From the NCBI GenBank assembly GCA_903884065.1, contig CAISDL010000100.1, positions 1 through 40,062 of the forward strand: a stretch of DNA of 40,062 nucleotides. Direction: 5' to 3'. A program made the position numbers and the translations under genes. Below are positions 8,605 to 16,700 of this stretch, in pieces. The DNA comes from an uncultured Actinomycetes bacterium. GTDB lineage: Bacteria > Actinomycetota > Actinomycetes > Mycobacteriales > Mycobacteriaceae. How positions within the stretch are numbered: position 1 is the first letter of the stretch; every line of letters begins with the position of its first letter. The notes below the pieces were generated by a model. The model searched no databases, was not told where the DNA came from, and saw nothing but the letters and a program-made list of their open reading frames with translations.

Positions 8605-9318
8605 ATGGAGCTGCTCAAGGGCGCGTTGCGCACACCCATCGATGTCGGCGAGGCCTATGCCTGGCCAGCCGGTGCCTGGACCCGCGCGATGATGCTGACG
8701 ACGCTCAACGGCGCCATTGCCGGTCCGGACGGCCTGAGCGGCTCGATCTCGTCGGCCACCGATCATCTGATCTTCGCTGAGGTACGTCGGCTCGCCGACG
8801 TGATTCTGGTCGGCGCGGGCACCATCCGGGCCGAGCGGTACAAACCGATGCGCGCGCGCCCGGAGTATCAGGAGGCGCGCGCCGCGGCCGGCTTGCAGCC
8901 GGCCCCCGTCGTCGCGATCGTCAGCGGCAGCCTGGACCTGCCCTGGGAAGAGCCCCTTTTCCACGAGTCCGCTCAGCAGCCGATCGTGCTGACCCACGTT
9001 CACGACCCGTCCAGCGACGCCCTCAGACGCGCGCGCGCAGGCGCCGATGTCGAGCAGCTTCGCAGCCTGGACGCGCCCAGCATCATCGACGCACTGCGCG
9101 CCAGAGGACATTTGCGCATCGTCTGCGAGGGCGGTGCGCAGTTGCTGACCCAACTCTCCGCGGCCGATCGCATCGACGAGTACGACATCACTCTGGCGCC
9201 GCTCCTCACCGGGGTGGGCCACGGGATCGTCGACGGGCCCGTCGGCGAGGTCAAGCGGCTCGACCTGGCTCAGGCCATCGCCGACGAGGGCTTCGTCTTC
9301 GCCAAGTACCTCCGCTGA
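8605..9318 (+). CDS. RibD C-terminal-like pyrimidine/dihydrofolate reductase family protein
   Basis: 237 aa. It matches the RibD_C fold, an NADPH-dependent reductase related to dihydrofolate reductase, without a deaminase domain. Visible family segments are MMLTTLNGAIAGPDGLSGSI, LADVILVGAGTIRAERY, IVCEGGAQLLTQL and DITLAPLLTGVGHGIVDG. It starts 3 nt after the stop of the SDR gene, so the two are one operon, probably under the divergent TetR. It resembles stand-alone members such as mycobacterial Rv2671 but is too different to be called its orthologue. A role in riboflavin or folate metabolism, or in reducing a xenobiotic with the SDR, is conjecture. Confidence 0.8.
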   Translation: MELLKGALRTPIDVGEAYAWPAGAWTRAMMLTTLNGAIAGPDGLSGSISSATDHLIFAEVRRLADVILVGAGTIRAERYKPMRARPEYQEARAAAGLQPAPVVAIVSGSLDLPWEEPLFHESAQQPIVLTHVHDPSSDALRRARAGADVEQLRSLDAPSIIDALRARGHLRIVCEGGAQLLTQLSAADRIDEYDITLAPLLTGVGHGIVDGPVGEVKRLDLAQAIADEGFVFAKYLR

Positions 9319-9341
9319 GCCCGGCTATTGGCCGGGGCTCA
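9316..9341. terminator. Strong bidirectional hairpin between convergent genes
   Basis: TGAGC-CCGGC (9316-9325) pairs with GCCGG-g-GCTCA (9331-9341) around a TATTG loop, giving ten base pairs with one bulged G. Its two ends are the stop codons of the RibD-like gene and the DctA-like gene. There is no long U-run. Confidence 0.6.
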
Positions 9342-10703
9342 CGGGATGCTCCGGCTTTCTACCTGGCCCGCGCTGTCCTCGTCGATCATGGTGGATTCAT
9401 CGAACGGATCGTGACCACCGAGGACCGCACCGACCTTGGCGTTGTCAACCGTCCTGGTCCACGAGCCGATCAGCAACGTCGCCACCGCGTTGCCGGAAAA
9501 GTTGGTGACCGAGCGGGCCTCTGACATGAAGCGGTCGATGCCGACGATCAGCCCGACTCCGTCAAGCAGGTCGGGCCGGTGGGCCTGCAGGCCCCCGGCC
9601 AGTGTCGCCAGGCCGGCGCCGCTCACTCCCGCCGCGCCCTTGGACGCCACGATCATGAACGCCAGCAGTCCGATCTGTTGGGCGACCGACATCGGAGCGT
9701 TCATGACGTCGGCGATGAACAGCGATGCCATGGTCAGGTAGATCGCCGTTCCATCGAGATTGAATGAATAACCCGTCGGCACAACGATTCCCACTGTGCT
9801 CGGATGGACACCCAGGTGTTCCATCTTCGCGATCAGCCGGGGCAACGCGGACTCCGAGGACGATGTCGCGAAGATCAGCAGGTACTCGCGGGCAAGATAG
9901 CGCACCAACGCCAGGATCGACACCCCCGACACCGCACGCAGCAGCAGGCCGAGAAGTCCGAAGATGAAGATCGCGCAGGTGATGTAGAAGCCGAGCATCA
10001 GGAAGGCCAGACTTCGCACCGCGCTCCACCCGGTCTGGCCCACCACGTTGGCGATGGCCCCGAACGCACCGATCGGAGCCAGCCACAGCACCATGGCCAG
10101 GATCGTGAACACCAGCCGCTGCAGATGCTCGACACTGTTCAGAATGGGCACACCCTTGGCGCCCAACGCCTGAATCGCGAAGCCGACCAGCAGCGCAACG
10201 AAGAGGGCCTGCAGGACGTTTCCGTCCGTCAGCGCGGAGAACAGCGTGGTCGGAATGATGTCCTTGATGAATTCGACGGCGCCTCCCGATTGCTGCGCCT
10301 TCTCGGCCAGCTGTGCACCCTTGCCCGCCATCGACGGCGACAGTTTCAGGTCGTCGCCGGGATGCAGAAGGTTGCCGACCACCAGCCCGATGCCCAGGGC
10401 AAGGGTGGACATCACCATGAAGTACGCGAACGCGAGCCCGCCGACCTTGCCCACCGCGGTCAGCTTCCGCACCGATCCGATGCCGAGCACGATCGTGCAG
10501 AAGATCACCGGGGCGATCATCATCTTGATCAGGCTGACGAACATCGTGCCCAGGACGCCGAGTTGTTCACCGATCGTGGGGGCGAGCAGACCGACGACCA
10601 CGCCGGCGACGACACCGACGATGACACCGACATAGAGCCAGTGGGTGCGGTCCCGGCGGCGGGGTGCCGGGGCGCTGACTTCTTCGTGATCGGGCTCAGT
10701 CAT
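9339..10703 (-). CDS. dctA: C4-dicarboxylate:cation symporter, DctA type
   Basis: 454 aa from the ATG at 10703. A member of the DAACS family, which takes up succinate, fumarate, malate or related acids with protons or sodium. Diagnostic segments are SSSESALPRLIAKMEHLG (re-entrant loop 1), VPTGYSFNLDGTAIYLTMA, SKGAAGVSGAGLATLAGGL (re-entrant loop 2) and GIDRFMSEARSVTNFSGN. These follow E. coli DctA nearly residue by residue. The frame stays open to 10853, but that upstream part overlaps a separate small gene and has no family match. Glutamate/aspartate transport cannot be excluded from sequence alone. Confidence 0.88.
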   Translation of the reverse strand: MTEPDHEEVSAPAPRRRDRTHWLYVGVIVGVVAGVVVGLLAPTIGEQLGVLGTMFVSLIKMMIAPVIFCTIVLGIGSVRKLTAVGKVGGLAFAYFMVMSTLALGIGLVVGNLLHPGDDLKLSPSMAGKGAQLAEKAQQSGGAVEFIKDIIPTTLFSALTDGNVLQALFVALLVGFAIQALGAKGVPILNSVEHLQRLVFTILAMVLWLAPIGAFGAIANVVGQTGWSAVRSLAFLMLGFYITCAIFIFGLLGLLLRAVSGVSILALVRYLAREYLLIFATSSSESALPRLIAKMEHLGVHPSTVGIVVPTGYSFNLDGTAIYLTMASLFIADVMNAPMSVAQQIGLLAFMIVASKGAAGVSGAGLATLAGGLQAHRPDLLDGVGLIVGIDRFMSEARSVTNFSGNAVATLLIGSWTRTVDNAKVGAVLGGHDPFDESTMIDEDSAGQVESRSIP

Positions 10704-10716
10704 GATCGGCCGGGCT

Positions 10717-10917
10717 TCAGGCAGACTGCGGTGAGGGCGCGAAGCGCCGGTTGAATCCTGCACCGCGGGAGGCAATCTGCGCGGCCCGTTCGGCGGGAGC
10801 GACGACGACCGTTCCCGCTGGGAGGACCGAGGACAACTCGCTGAGGGGCACAACCTCTGAACTGACGCTCGGATTGGCCGGGTCTGTCAGGTCGATCGAC
10901 TGGAACCGGATGGCCAT
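10717..10917 (-). CDS. Small conserved-looking hypothetical protein
   Basis: 66 aa from the ATG at 10917 (GAGAAGGG about 12 nt upstream), or 94 aa from the ATG at 11001. The longer version adds a Gly/Arg-rich head that looks non-coding. No domain, signal peptide or TM segment is recognised. The middle (LPAGTVVVAPAERAAQIAS) is hydrophobic and helical. It ends 13 nt before the start of the DctA gene on the same strand, so it may be co-transcribed with it. Confidence 0.45.
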   Translation of the reverse strand: MAIRFQSIDLTDPANPSVSSEVVPLSELSSVLPAGTVVVAPAERAAQIASRGAGFNRRFAPSPQSA

Positions 10918-11004
10918 GGCGCGGCGTAACCCTTCTCCCGGGCCGGCCCGCCCACGCGGACCTGTTTTCCCAGCGTATTCGACAACCCGTGCCGAAGTCA
11001 TGCG

Positions 11005-11033
11005 TTGACATATCGCCGCTGACGTTCTAGAGA
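11005..11033 (+). promoter_or_regulatory. SigA-like promoter of the P450 gene
   Basis: TTGACA (11005-11010), a 17-nt spacer and TAGAGA (11028-11033) lie just before the ATG at 11043. Initiation 7-9 nt after the -10 would give a leader of at most a few bases, so the P450 mRNA is probably leaderless or nearly so. Confidence 0.6.
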
Positions 11034-11042
11034 TGAGTCACG

Positions 11043-12257
11043 ATGTCTGATCTGTCTCAGGCTGTGTTCCGCCTCTGTGGTGGCGCGACCTGGGCCGACC
11101 CCTGGCCGATGTACGCGGCCCTTCGCGACCACGACCCGGTGCACCACGTCGTGCCCGAGGAGCCCGGGCGCGACTACTGGGTGTTGTCGAGGCACGCCGA
11201 CATCTGGGCCGCCGCCCGCGACCACGCGACGTATTCGTCTGCGCAGGGTTTGACCGTCAACTATGACGAGCTCGAACTCATTGGCCTGCAGGACAATCCG
11301 CCGATGGTGATGCAGGACCCGCCGGCACACACGGAGTTTCGCAAGCTGGTGGCGCGGGGGTTCACGCCGCGGCAGGTCGAGGCGGTGGAGCCCGAGGTGC
11401 GGGCGTTCGTCGTCGAGCGCATCGAGCGGTTGCGGGAGGCGGGCGGTGGTGACATCGTCGCCGAGTTGTTCAAGCCGCTGCCGTCGATGGTCGTCGCGCA
11501 CTACCTGGGAGTTCCGGCGAGCGACCGGGCCCGGTTCGACGGCTGGACGGAAGCCATCGTTGCGGCGAGTGCCGAACCCGACGGCCTGCTCGGCGCCACC
11601 ACGGCACTGATGGGGATGACCGGCTATTTCACCGAACTCATCGAACGGCGACGCCGAGATCCCGGCGACGACGCCGTATCCCACCTGGTGGCGGCCGGGG
11701 TGGGTGCCGACGGCGATATCGCCGGAACCCTGTCGATCCTGGCGTTCACGTTCACCATGGTCACCGGCGGCAACGACACCACCACCGGACTGCTGGGCGG
11801 GGCAGTGCAACTGCTTGACCGAAATCCCGATCAGCGCCGGCTGCTGGCGGGTGACCCGGACCTGATCGCCGATGGGGTCGAGGAGTTCCTGCGGCTGACC
11901 TCCCCGGTGCAGGGCCTGGCGCGCACCACCACGCGCGCGGTCACGCTGCACGGCACCACCATCCCGGCCGGACGCAAAGTGCTTCTGCTCTACGCCTCGG
12001 CCAACCGCGACGAACGCCAGTACGGACCCGACGCCGCCGCACTCGACGTCTCCCGGCGCCCGCGCAACATCCTGACGTTCAGCCACGGGGCGCACCACTG
12101 CCTGGGCGCTGCCGCCGCCCGGATGCAATCCCGGGTGGCGCTGACCGAACTACTGGCCCGCTGCCCGGACTTCGAGGTCGACGAGGGCGGAATCGTCTGG
12201 GCCGGAGGCAGTTACGTGCGCCGTCCGCTGTCGGTTCCGGTGCGGATCGAGAGTTGA
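11043..12257 (+). CDS. Cytochrome P450 monooxygenase
   Basis: 404 aa, the usual length of a soluble bacterial class I P450. The I-helix oxygen-activation motif is TGGNDTTT, the K-helix ExxR lies in EEFLRLTSPV, and the haem loop FSHGAHHCLG places the ligand at Cys353. Such enzymes insert oxygen into organic substrates using electrons from a ferredoxin and ferredoxin reductase; neither is encoded nearby. It stands alone downstream of its own promoter. I do not assign a CYP family, and steroid, fatty acid or terpene substrates are all possible. Confidence 0.93.
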   Translation: MSDLSQAVFRLCGGATWADPWPMYAALRDHDPVHHVVPEEPGRDYWVLSRHADIWAAARDHATYSSAQGLTVNYDELELIGLQDNPPMVMQDPPAHTEFRKLVARGFTPRQVEAVEPEVRAFVVERIERLREAGGGDIVAELFKPLPSMVVAHYLGVPASDRARFDGWTEAIVAASAEPDGLLGATTALMGMTGYFTELIERRRRDPGDDAVSHLVAAGVGADGDIAGTLSILAFTFTMVTGGNDTTTGLLGGAVQLLDRNPDQRRLLAGDPDLIADGVEEFLRLTSPVQGLARTTTRAVTLHGTTIPAGRKVLLLYASANRDERQYGPDAAALDVSRRPRNILTFSHGAHHCLGAAAARMQSRVALTELLARCPDFEVDEGGIVWAGGSYVRRPLSVPVRIES

Positions 12258-12275
12258 TGTGTCCTGGTCCCCTCA

Positions 12276-13196
12276 TCAGCGTCCGCGCCACCGTTGCGCG
12301 GCAACGGGCGAATCGACGAGCACGGCATCGAGTCCCACCTTCCCGGCCAGTTGGTAGTCGTCGAGCGTGTTGACCGCCAAGCCGATGACCCTCATCCCCG
12401 AGCCGGTGAAGCACTCGACGGAGGCCGGATCCCACAGATCGGCGCGCACCCGTGAGATGCCAATCCCCAGGGTGAATTCCTCGGTGACGGTCATGTCCCG
12501 GTGCATCTCGAATCCCGCCCACTTTCCGGGATCGGGCGCCGGATCGCAGTGACCGTTCACCGCCATATTGAGAAGCCGCAACCGGGTGTTGTCGCGGCTC
12601 TCCGCGACCTGCAGCCCCTTCTGCATTGCCGCTGAGGTGATTTCGGCGTCAGTGGAGTACAGCACAGAACGGCCCGCCGCCCCGGTCTCCTGCAACACCG
12701 CGGCGACTGCCGACACCAGTGGTTCGGCGGGGCTCTGTTTCAGGTCGAGGAACAGCGGCATGTCCGTCGGGGTCGCACCGATCGCCTGCGTCAGTGTCGG
12801 CACCTGGGTCGGCTGATCTCGGTAGGGATGGCCGCCGACGCCCGGGGCGGCGAAGGTCCAGCCCGCGTGGAGCTGCTGAAGTTGTTGTGCAGACCTGGAG
12901 TTCACCGGTCCGCTGCCGTCGGTGAGCGTCGCCAGGTCGGCCGGGCGATACAACACCGGCACGCCGTCGCTACTGGCCTGCACCGTCAGCCACATTCCGT
13001 CGACGCCCGCCTGAACCGCCTTGGTGATGGCCAGGACGGTGTTCTCCGGGAAGTCGCCGGTGCCGCCGCGATGCGCCACGACCATCGGCCCCGTCCTCGG
13101 CTCGGTCGGCGCGGCATGGCCGGCTGGGGACGAGCTCAGCGCCGCCGTCAGGGCTACCGCGGCGCCAGCCGCGGCAAATGCTCGGCTGCGGGCCAT
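12276..13196 (-). CDS. Secreted glycerophosphodiesterase-like protein, catalytic residues replaced
   Basis: 306 aa with a signal peptide (residues 1-29). The GDPD fold begins with VVAHRGGTGDFPENT (His42, Arg43, Glu51), as in active enzymes. The next conserved strand normally reads ExD and then HD, supplying metal ligands and the second catalytic His. Here those positions read WLT (69-71) and RP (84-85). The later acidic strand is LFLDLKQ. It is therefore probably not an ordinary phosphodiesterase and may bind rather than cleave glycerophosphodiesters. GAGGGAGAT precedes the ATG and TAAGGT (13228-13233, minus) is a likely -10. It is divergent from the MFS pair. Confidence 0.8.
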   Translation of the reverse strand: MARSRAFAAAGAAVALTAALSSSPAGHAAPTEPRTGPMVVAHRGGTGDFPENTVLAITKAVQAGVDGMWLTVQASSDGVPVLYRPADLATLTDGSGPVNSRSAQQLQQLHAGWTFAAPGVGGHPYRDQPTQVPTLTQAIGATPTDMPLFLDLKQSPAEPLVSAVAAVLQETGAAGRSVLYSTDAEITSAAMQKGLQVAESRDNTRLRLLNMAVNGHCDPAPDPGKWAGFEMHRDMTVTEEFTLGIGISRVRADLWDPASVECFTGSGMRVIGLAVNTLDDYQLAGKVGLDAVLVDSPVAAQRWRGR

Positions 13197-13254
13197 GCTT
13201 CATCTCCCTCTGACGGACTCCGCCCGGACCTTACCGGTGCGGCGGGCGACGGAC

Positions 13255-13260
13255 TAGCAT
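13255..13260 (+). promoter_or_regulatory. -10 hexamer for the MFS/kgtP operon
   Basis: TAGCAT ends 3 nt before the first GTG (13264) and 6 nt before the second in-frame GTG (13267). A leaderless transcript starting at 13267 fits best. No ribosome-binding site is present. Confidence 0.45.
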
Positions 13261-13263
13261 CGC

Positions 13264-14781
13264 GTGGTGCGTCAACAGCAGGTCACCGGGTTTGCGGCCA
13301 CCATGACGACCGTGGCCATGGGCTTGGGCAGCGCCGTCGTCCTGGGTGATCTGAGAATCCTGGCCGCAAACATCTCCATCGTCCGCAGCGGTCTGCAATT
13401 CTCCCCCGGCACAACAATTTTCGTCTCGTCTCTGGCCACGCTGATGCTGGCCGCCTCGGTGCTGGGGGCCGGCGTTCTGGGCGACAGGTACGGCATGAAG
13501 CGGATGTTCGTCGCCGGCGCCTGGGGCGCGGCGGTGTTCGGGTTCATCGGAGCAGCCGCGCCCAATGTTGTTGTGCTGATGATCGCCCGTGCCTGCATCG
13601 GGGTGGCCTTCGCGTTCCTGAGCGGCCTGTCGCTGGCCATCATGAATGCCGTGTTCCCTCCTGAACGCCGGGCGGGTGCGATCGCGTCGTACCTCGCCGC
13701 GGTCTACGCCTTCGGCGTGCTGCCGGCCACGGTGGGTAGCCTGTTGGCCGAGCACATCGGTTGGCGCAGCGGCCTTCTCGTCACGCCCGTCCTCGCGATC
13801 CTCGTCGTGGCCATCACCCTGCGTTATGTTCCGGAGACACCGAGTTCGCACCAGAAGATCGACATCCCCGGCCTGCTGCTGGTGGCCGTCGCGCTCATCG
13901 GCATCACCTACGGCATCTCCGGGCTGCAGAGCGGGGTCGACCTCGGGGCGGTGGGGCCGATCCTGGCGGGGATTCTCGCCGCCGCGGCATTCGTGTGGTG
14001 GGAGTCGCGCTGCGACGAACCGGCGCTGGACTTGCGAATCTTCCGCTCGCCCCGCTTCAACGCGGTGGTCACCGCGGGCGCTGCCAACAATCTGGTGCAG
14101 GGCGGATCCATGACCATGGTCACCTTCTACCTCGTCATCATCCGCGACCTGTCGACCTGGTCCTTCGCGCTCCTGCTCATCCCGGCCACGCTGGTGTCCG
14201 CACTGGCTGCACTCTGGGCCGGCCGGGCCGCGGCGCGCTTCGGCAACTGCGCGGTGGTCGTGGCCGGCCTGTTGGTGTTGGCGGTGAGCCTGCTGGTGCG
14301 GCTGTCGTTCGGGACCGACACACCGATCCTCTTCGTCGGGATCGTGATTGCGCTGACGACAGTCGGCGGCGCGATCGTGCAGACACCACAGACGACGGTG
14401 ATGATGTCAAGCGCACCAGTCAATCTCGGCGGCGTGGTCTCCGCGGTGAAGGCCTCGGTGGGCGGAACCTTCTACGGTCTGGGCGCGGCGCTGTTCTCCA
14501 TGCTCGGCATCATCCTGTTTGTCCGCGACGCGGACGCGAAGCTGGCCGGAACCGGCATCAGTGCCCGGCAGGCCGGCGAGATCCTCGGCGAGACAACCGA
14601 TGCGACGGGCGCCGGCGCGTTGGATCCCGAGCGCACTCGGTGGGTGATCTCTGAGGCCACCTCGAGCATGATCCAGGTGGCTCAAACCCTGAATCTGATC
14701 ATGATCGTCATACCCGTGACGGCGGCCATCGTCGCGGTGGTGTTGTTTCGGCGCAAGCACGAACTGGCAGATTCGCTCTGA
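13264..14781 (+). CDS. MFS transporter, EmrB/QacA (DHA2) type
   Basis: 505 aa, about 14 TM segments. The motif A loop is GDRYGMKRMFVAG and motif C is in TM5 (AVYAFGVLPATVGSLLAE). A long extracytoplasmic loop lies before the last TM (about residues 425-470), as in DHA2 exporters. Either GTG at 13264 or 13267 can start it; promoter spacing prefers 13267. Its stop TGA shares one base with the ATG of the kgtP-like gene (TGATG at 14779), so the two are translationally coupled. Coupling an exporter-type with an uptake-type carrier suggests a shared substrate or process, which is inference. Confidence 0.87.
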   Translation: MVRQQQVTGFAATMTTVAMGLGSAVVLGDLRILAANISIVRSGLQFSPGTTIFVSSLATLMLAASVLGAGVLGDRYGMKRMFVAGAWGAAVFGFIGAAAPNVVVLMIARACIGVAFAFLSGLSLAIMNAVFPPERRAGAIASYLAAVYAFGVLPATVGSLLAEHIGWRSGLLVTPVLAILVVAITLRYVPETPSSHQKIDIPGLLLVAVALIGITYGISGLQSGVDLGAVGPILAGILAAAAFVWWESRCDEPALDLRIFRSPRFNAVVTAGAANNLVQGGSMTMVTFYLVIIRDLSTWSFALLLIPATLVSALAALWAGRAAARFGNCAVVVAGLLVLAVSLLVRLSFGTDTPILFVGIVIALTTVGGAIVQTPQTTVMMSSAPVNLGGVVSAVKASVGGTFYGLGAALFSMLGIILFVRDADAKLAGTGISARQAGEILGETTDATGAGALDPERTRWVISEATSSMIQVAQTLNLIMIVIPVTAAIVAVVLFRRKHELADSL

Positions 14782-16151
14782 TGCGTAAACATGACCGAGG
14801 ACCCGGAGGCCCCGGAACCCTGAATCAGGTACCGCGGGCAGACGCCGATGCGGCCCGGGCGACATCGGTGGCCGGCAACGTCGTCCGCGGATCGCTCGGC
14901 AACCTGATCGAGTGGTACGACTGGTACGTCTACGCGGCGTTCAGCATCTACTTCGCGAGCGTCTTCTTCCCCTCGGCGAACCCGACGGCGCAGCTGTTGA
15001 ACACGGCGGGAATCTTTGCGGTCGGATTCCTGATGCGGCCACTCGGGGGCTGGCTGTTCGGTCGCTACGCCGACCGATTCGGCCGGCGCGCGGCGCTGAC
15101 GCTCTCGGTGACCCTGATGGGCGCCGGATCACTGGGCATCGCCGTATTGCCAGGGTATGAGCAGATCGGCACATTGGCCCCGGTGCTGCTGGTCATCGCC
15201 CGGCTGCTTCAAGGGCTATCGCTGGGCGGCGAATACGGAACCTCGGCAACCTATCTCAGCGAAGTCGCCACTCCCCATCGCCGCGGCTTCTACTCGTCGT
15301 TTCAGTACGTGACCCTGACCAGCGGGCAGCTGCTGGCCCTCGGAGTCCAGATCGTCCTGCAGGTGTTCCTTACACCGACGCAGATGTCCGCCTGGGGTTG
15401 GCGCATCGCGTTCGCCATAGGGGCGGCGGCCGCAGTGACCGTGATGTGGTTGCGCCGCACAATGGATGAGTCCGAGAACTTCAAACAGGCGGTCAAGACC
15501 AACACCGAGCGCGGCAGCCTGCGAGTCCTGCTCGAGTATCCGCGAGAGTGCCTGACCGTGGTGGGCCTCACCCTCGGCGGCACCATCGCGTTCTACACCT
15601 ATACGACCTACATGCAGAAGTTCATGATCAACACGACCGGCCTGCCCAAGGAACAGGTGGCGTGGATAAACTTCGCCGCGCTGGTCGGCTTCGTCTGCCT
15701 GCAACCGCTTTTCGGCGCGATCTCGGATCGCATCGGCCGCCGTCCGCTGCTCATCTTCTTCGGGATCGGTGCAACGCTGGCCACCGTCCCACTGCTGACC
15801 GCGGTGTCCAAGGCCGAGTCCGCACTGTCGGCGTTCGGCTTGATGATGGCGGGCCTGATCATCGTGTCGGGTTACACATCGATCAATGCGGTGGTCAAAG
15901 CCGAACTGTTCCCGGCCCGTATCCGGGCCCTCGGTGTGGGCCTGCCCTATGCGCTGACGGTGGCGATCTTCGGCGGCACCACCGAATACGTGGCGCTGGG
16001 GCTGAAAAATCTCGGCCATGAGAACTGGTTCTTCTTCTACGTCGCCGGTGCCGCGCTGATGTCCCTCCTGGTCTATCTCTTCATGAATGAGTCCTCACGC
16101 CGCTCCTACCTGGAGCAGGAGACGGCGACAGGTCATTCAGGAGCCGGCTGA
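14781..16151 (+). CDS. kgtP: Alpha-ketoglutarate permease-like MHS family symporter
   Basis: 456 aa, 12 TM. Strong resemblance to E. coli KgtP along the whole length: GNLIEWYDWYVYAAFSIYFA, LMRPLGGWLFGRYADRFGRR, RLLQGLSLGGEYGTSATYLS, FQYVTLTSGQLLALG, TYTTYMQKFMINT and KAELFPARIRALGVGLPYAL. KgtP imports 2-oxoglutarate with protons. The MHS family also includes proline/betaine and shikimate carriers, but the matches favour 2-oxoglutarate or a close dicarboxylate. Its last 15 bases overlap the end of the convergent gene at 16137. Confidence 0.85.
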   Translation: MRKHDRGPGGPGTLNQVPRADADAARATSVAGNVVRGSLGNLIEWYDWYVYAAFSIYFASVFFPSANPTAQLLNTAGIFAVGFLMRPLGGWLFGRYADRFGRRAALTLSVTLMGAGSLGIAVLPGYEQIGTLAPVLLVIARLLQGLSLGGEYGTSATYLSEVATPHRRGFYSSFQYVTLTSGQLLALGVQIVLQVFLTPTQMSAWGWRIAFAIGAAAAVTVMWLRRTMDESENFKQAVKTNTERGSLRVLLEYPRECLTVVGLTLGGTIAFYTYTTYMQKFMINTTGLPKEQVAWINFAALVGFVCLQPLFGAISDRIGRRPLLIFFGIGATLATVPLLTAVSKAESALSAFGLMMAGLIIVSGYTSINAVVKAELFPARIRALGVGLPYALTVAIFGGTTEYVALGLKNLGHENWFFFYVAGAALMSLLVYLFMNESSRRSYLEQETATGHSGAG

Positions 16152-16700
16152 GATGACGCCCGCTGCTCGGTCGAACCGGATCCAGAGACTCTTCCGGACC
16201 GACGGGCCGGCCGTCATCGGTTCGCCCGGCCGACGGTCGACGTAGTTGTAGACGAAATGTCCGTCCAGGAAGTCGACCGTCAGCGGCGCGGCGCGGTCAC
16301 CGACGAGCAGCGCATTCGTCGCATGGTAGGAACCGGCATCGTTGACGGCGAGCACGGCGTAGTAGAAGGTGCCGATTCCTCCGGGGTCGTTCGCGATGAG
16401 CAGGGCCGCATCTCGGTGTCCATCGCGATTGACGTCACCGAGGGCTGGTTCGCCGATGATCCGGACGGTCTCTCGAGTGTCCGAGCCAGCAACGGGTTCT
16501 GCCGTAGCGACACCGTTGGTCATGAGGAACGTGCGATCCCCGATCGTGACGACGAGGTTGGTCACGCTCGCTGACGGCTCGGGATCGCGGGCGTCGAGAC
16601 CGTCGGCCCCGTTGGAGTAGTTGAACCAGATGAACCCCGCGAGGACGATCACAGCGATGCCCCAGGCAATGAGTACGGGCTTATTCCTCGAGGACGCCAT
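16137..16700 (-). CDS. Membrane-anchored FG-GAP-like protein, last gene of exopolysaccharide operon
   Basis: 187 aa. One TM helix near the N-terminus (residues 9-26) anchors an outside domain. GEPALGDVNRDGHRDAALLI is an FG-GAP/VCBS-type repeat with an EF-hand-like Asp-Asn-Asp loop that may bind calcium. The rest (YYAVLAVNDAG, LLVGDRAAP, FVYNYVDRR) is beta-rich and not assigned. The ATG shares one base with the stop of the upstream GT-C-like gene (TGATG), so it belongs to that operon. A structural or polymer-handling role at the cell surface is inferred. Confidence 0.75.
   Translation of the reverse strand: MASSRNKPVLIAWGIAVIVLAGFIWFNYSNGADGLDARDPEPSASVTNLVVTIGDRTFLMTNGVATAEPVAGSDTRETVRIIGEPALGDVNRDGHRDAALLIANDPGGIGTFYYAVLAVNDAGSYHATNALLVGDRAAPLTVDFLDGHFVYNYVDRRPGEPMTAGPSVRKSLWIRFDRAAGVISAGS

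Noticed and set aside
7990..9222. 410-aa minus-strand open frame
   Set aside because: It is antisense to the SDR and RibD-like genes, both with clear motifs; its composition is typical of GC-rich shadow frames.
9804..10754. 316-aa plus-strand open frame rich in His, Gln and Asp
   Set aside because: It is antisense to the DctA gene and shows shadow-type composition.
10998..12128. 376-aa minus-strand open frame
   Set aside because: It is a shadow of the P450 gene without any recognisable domain.
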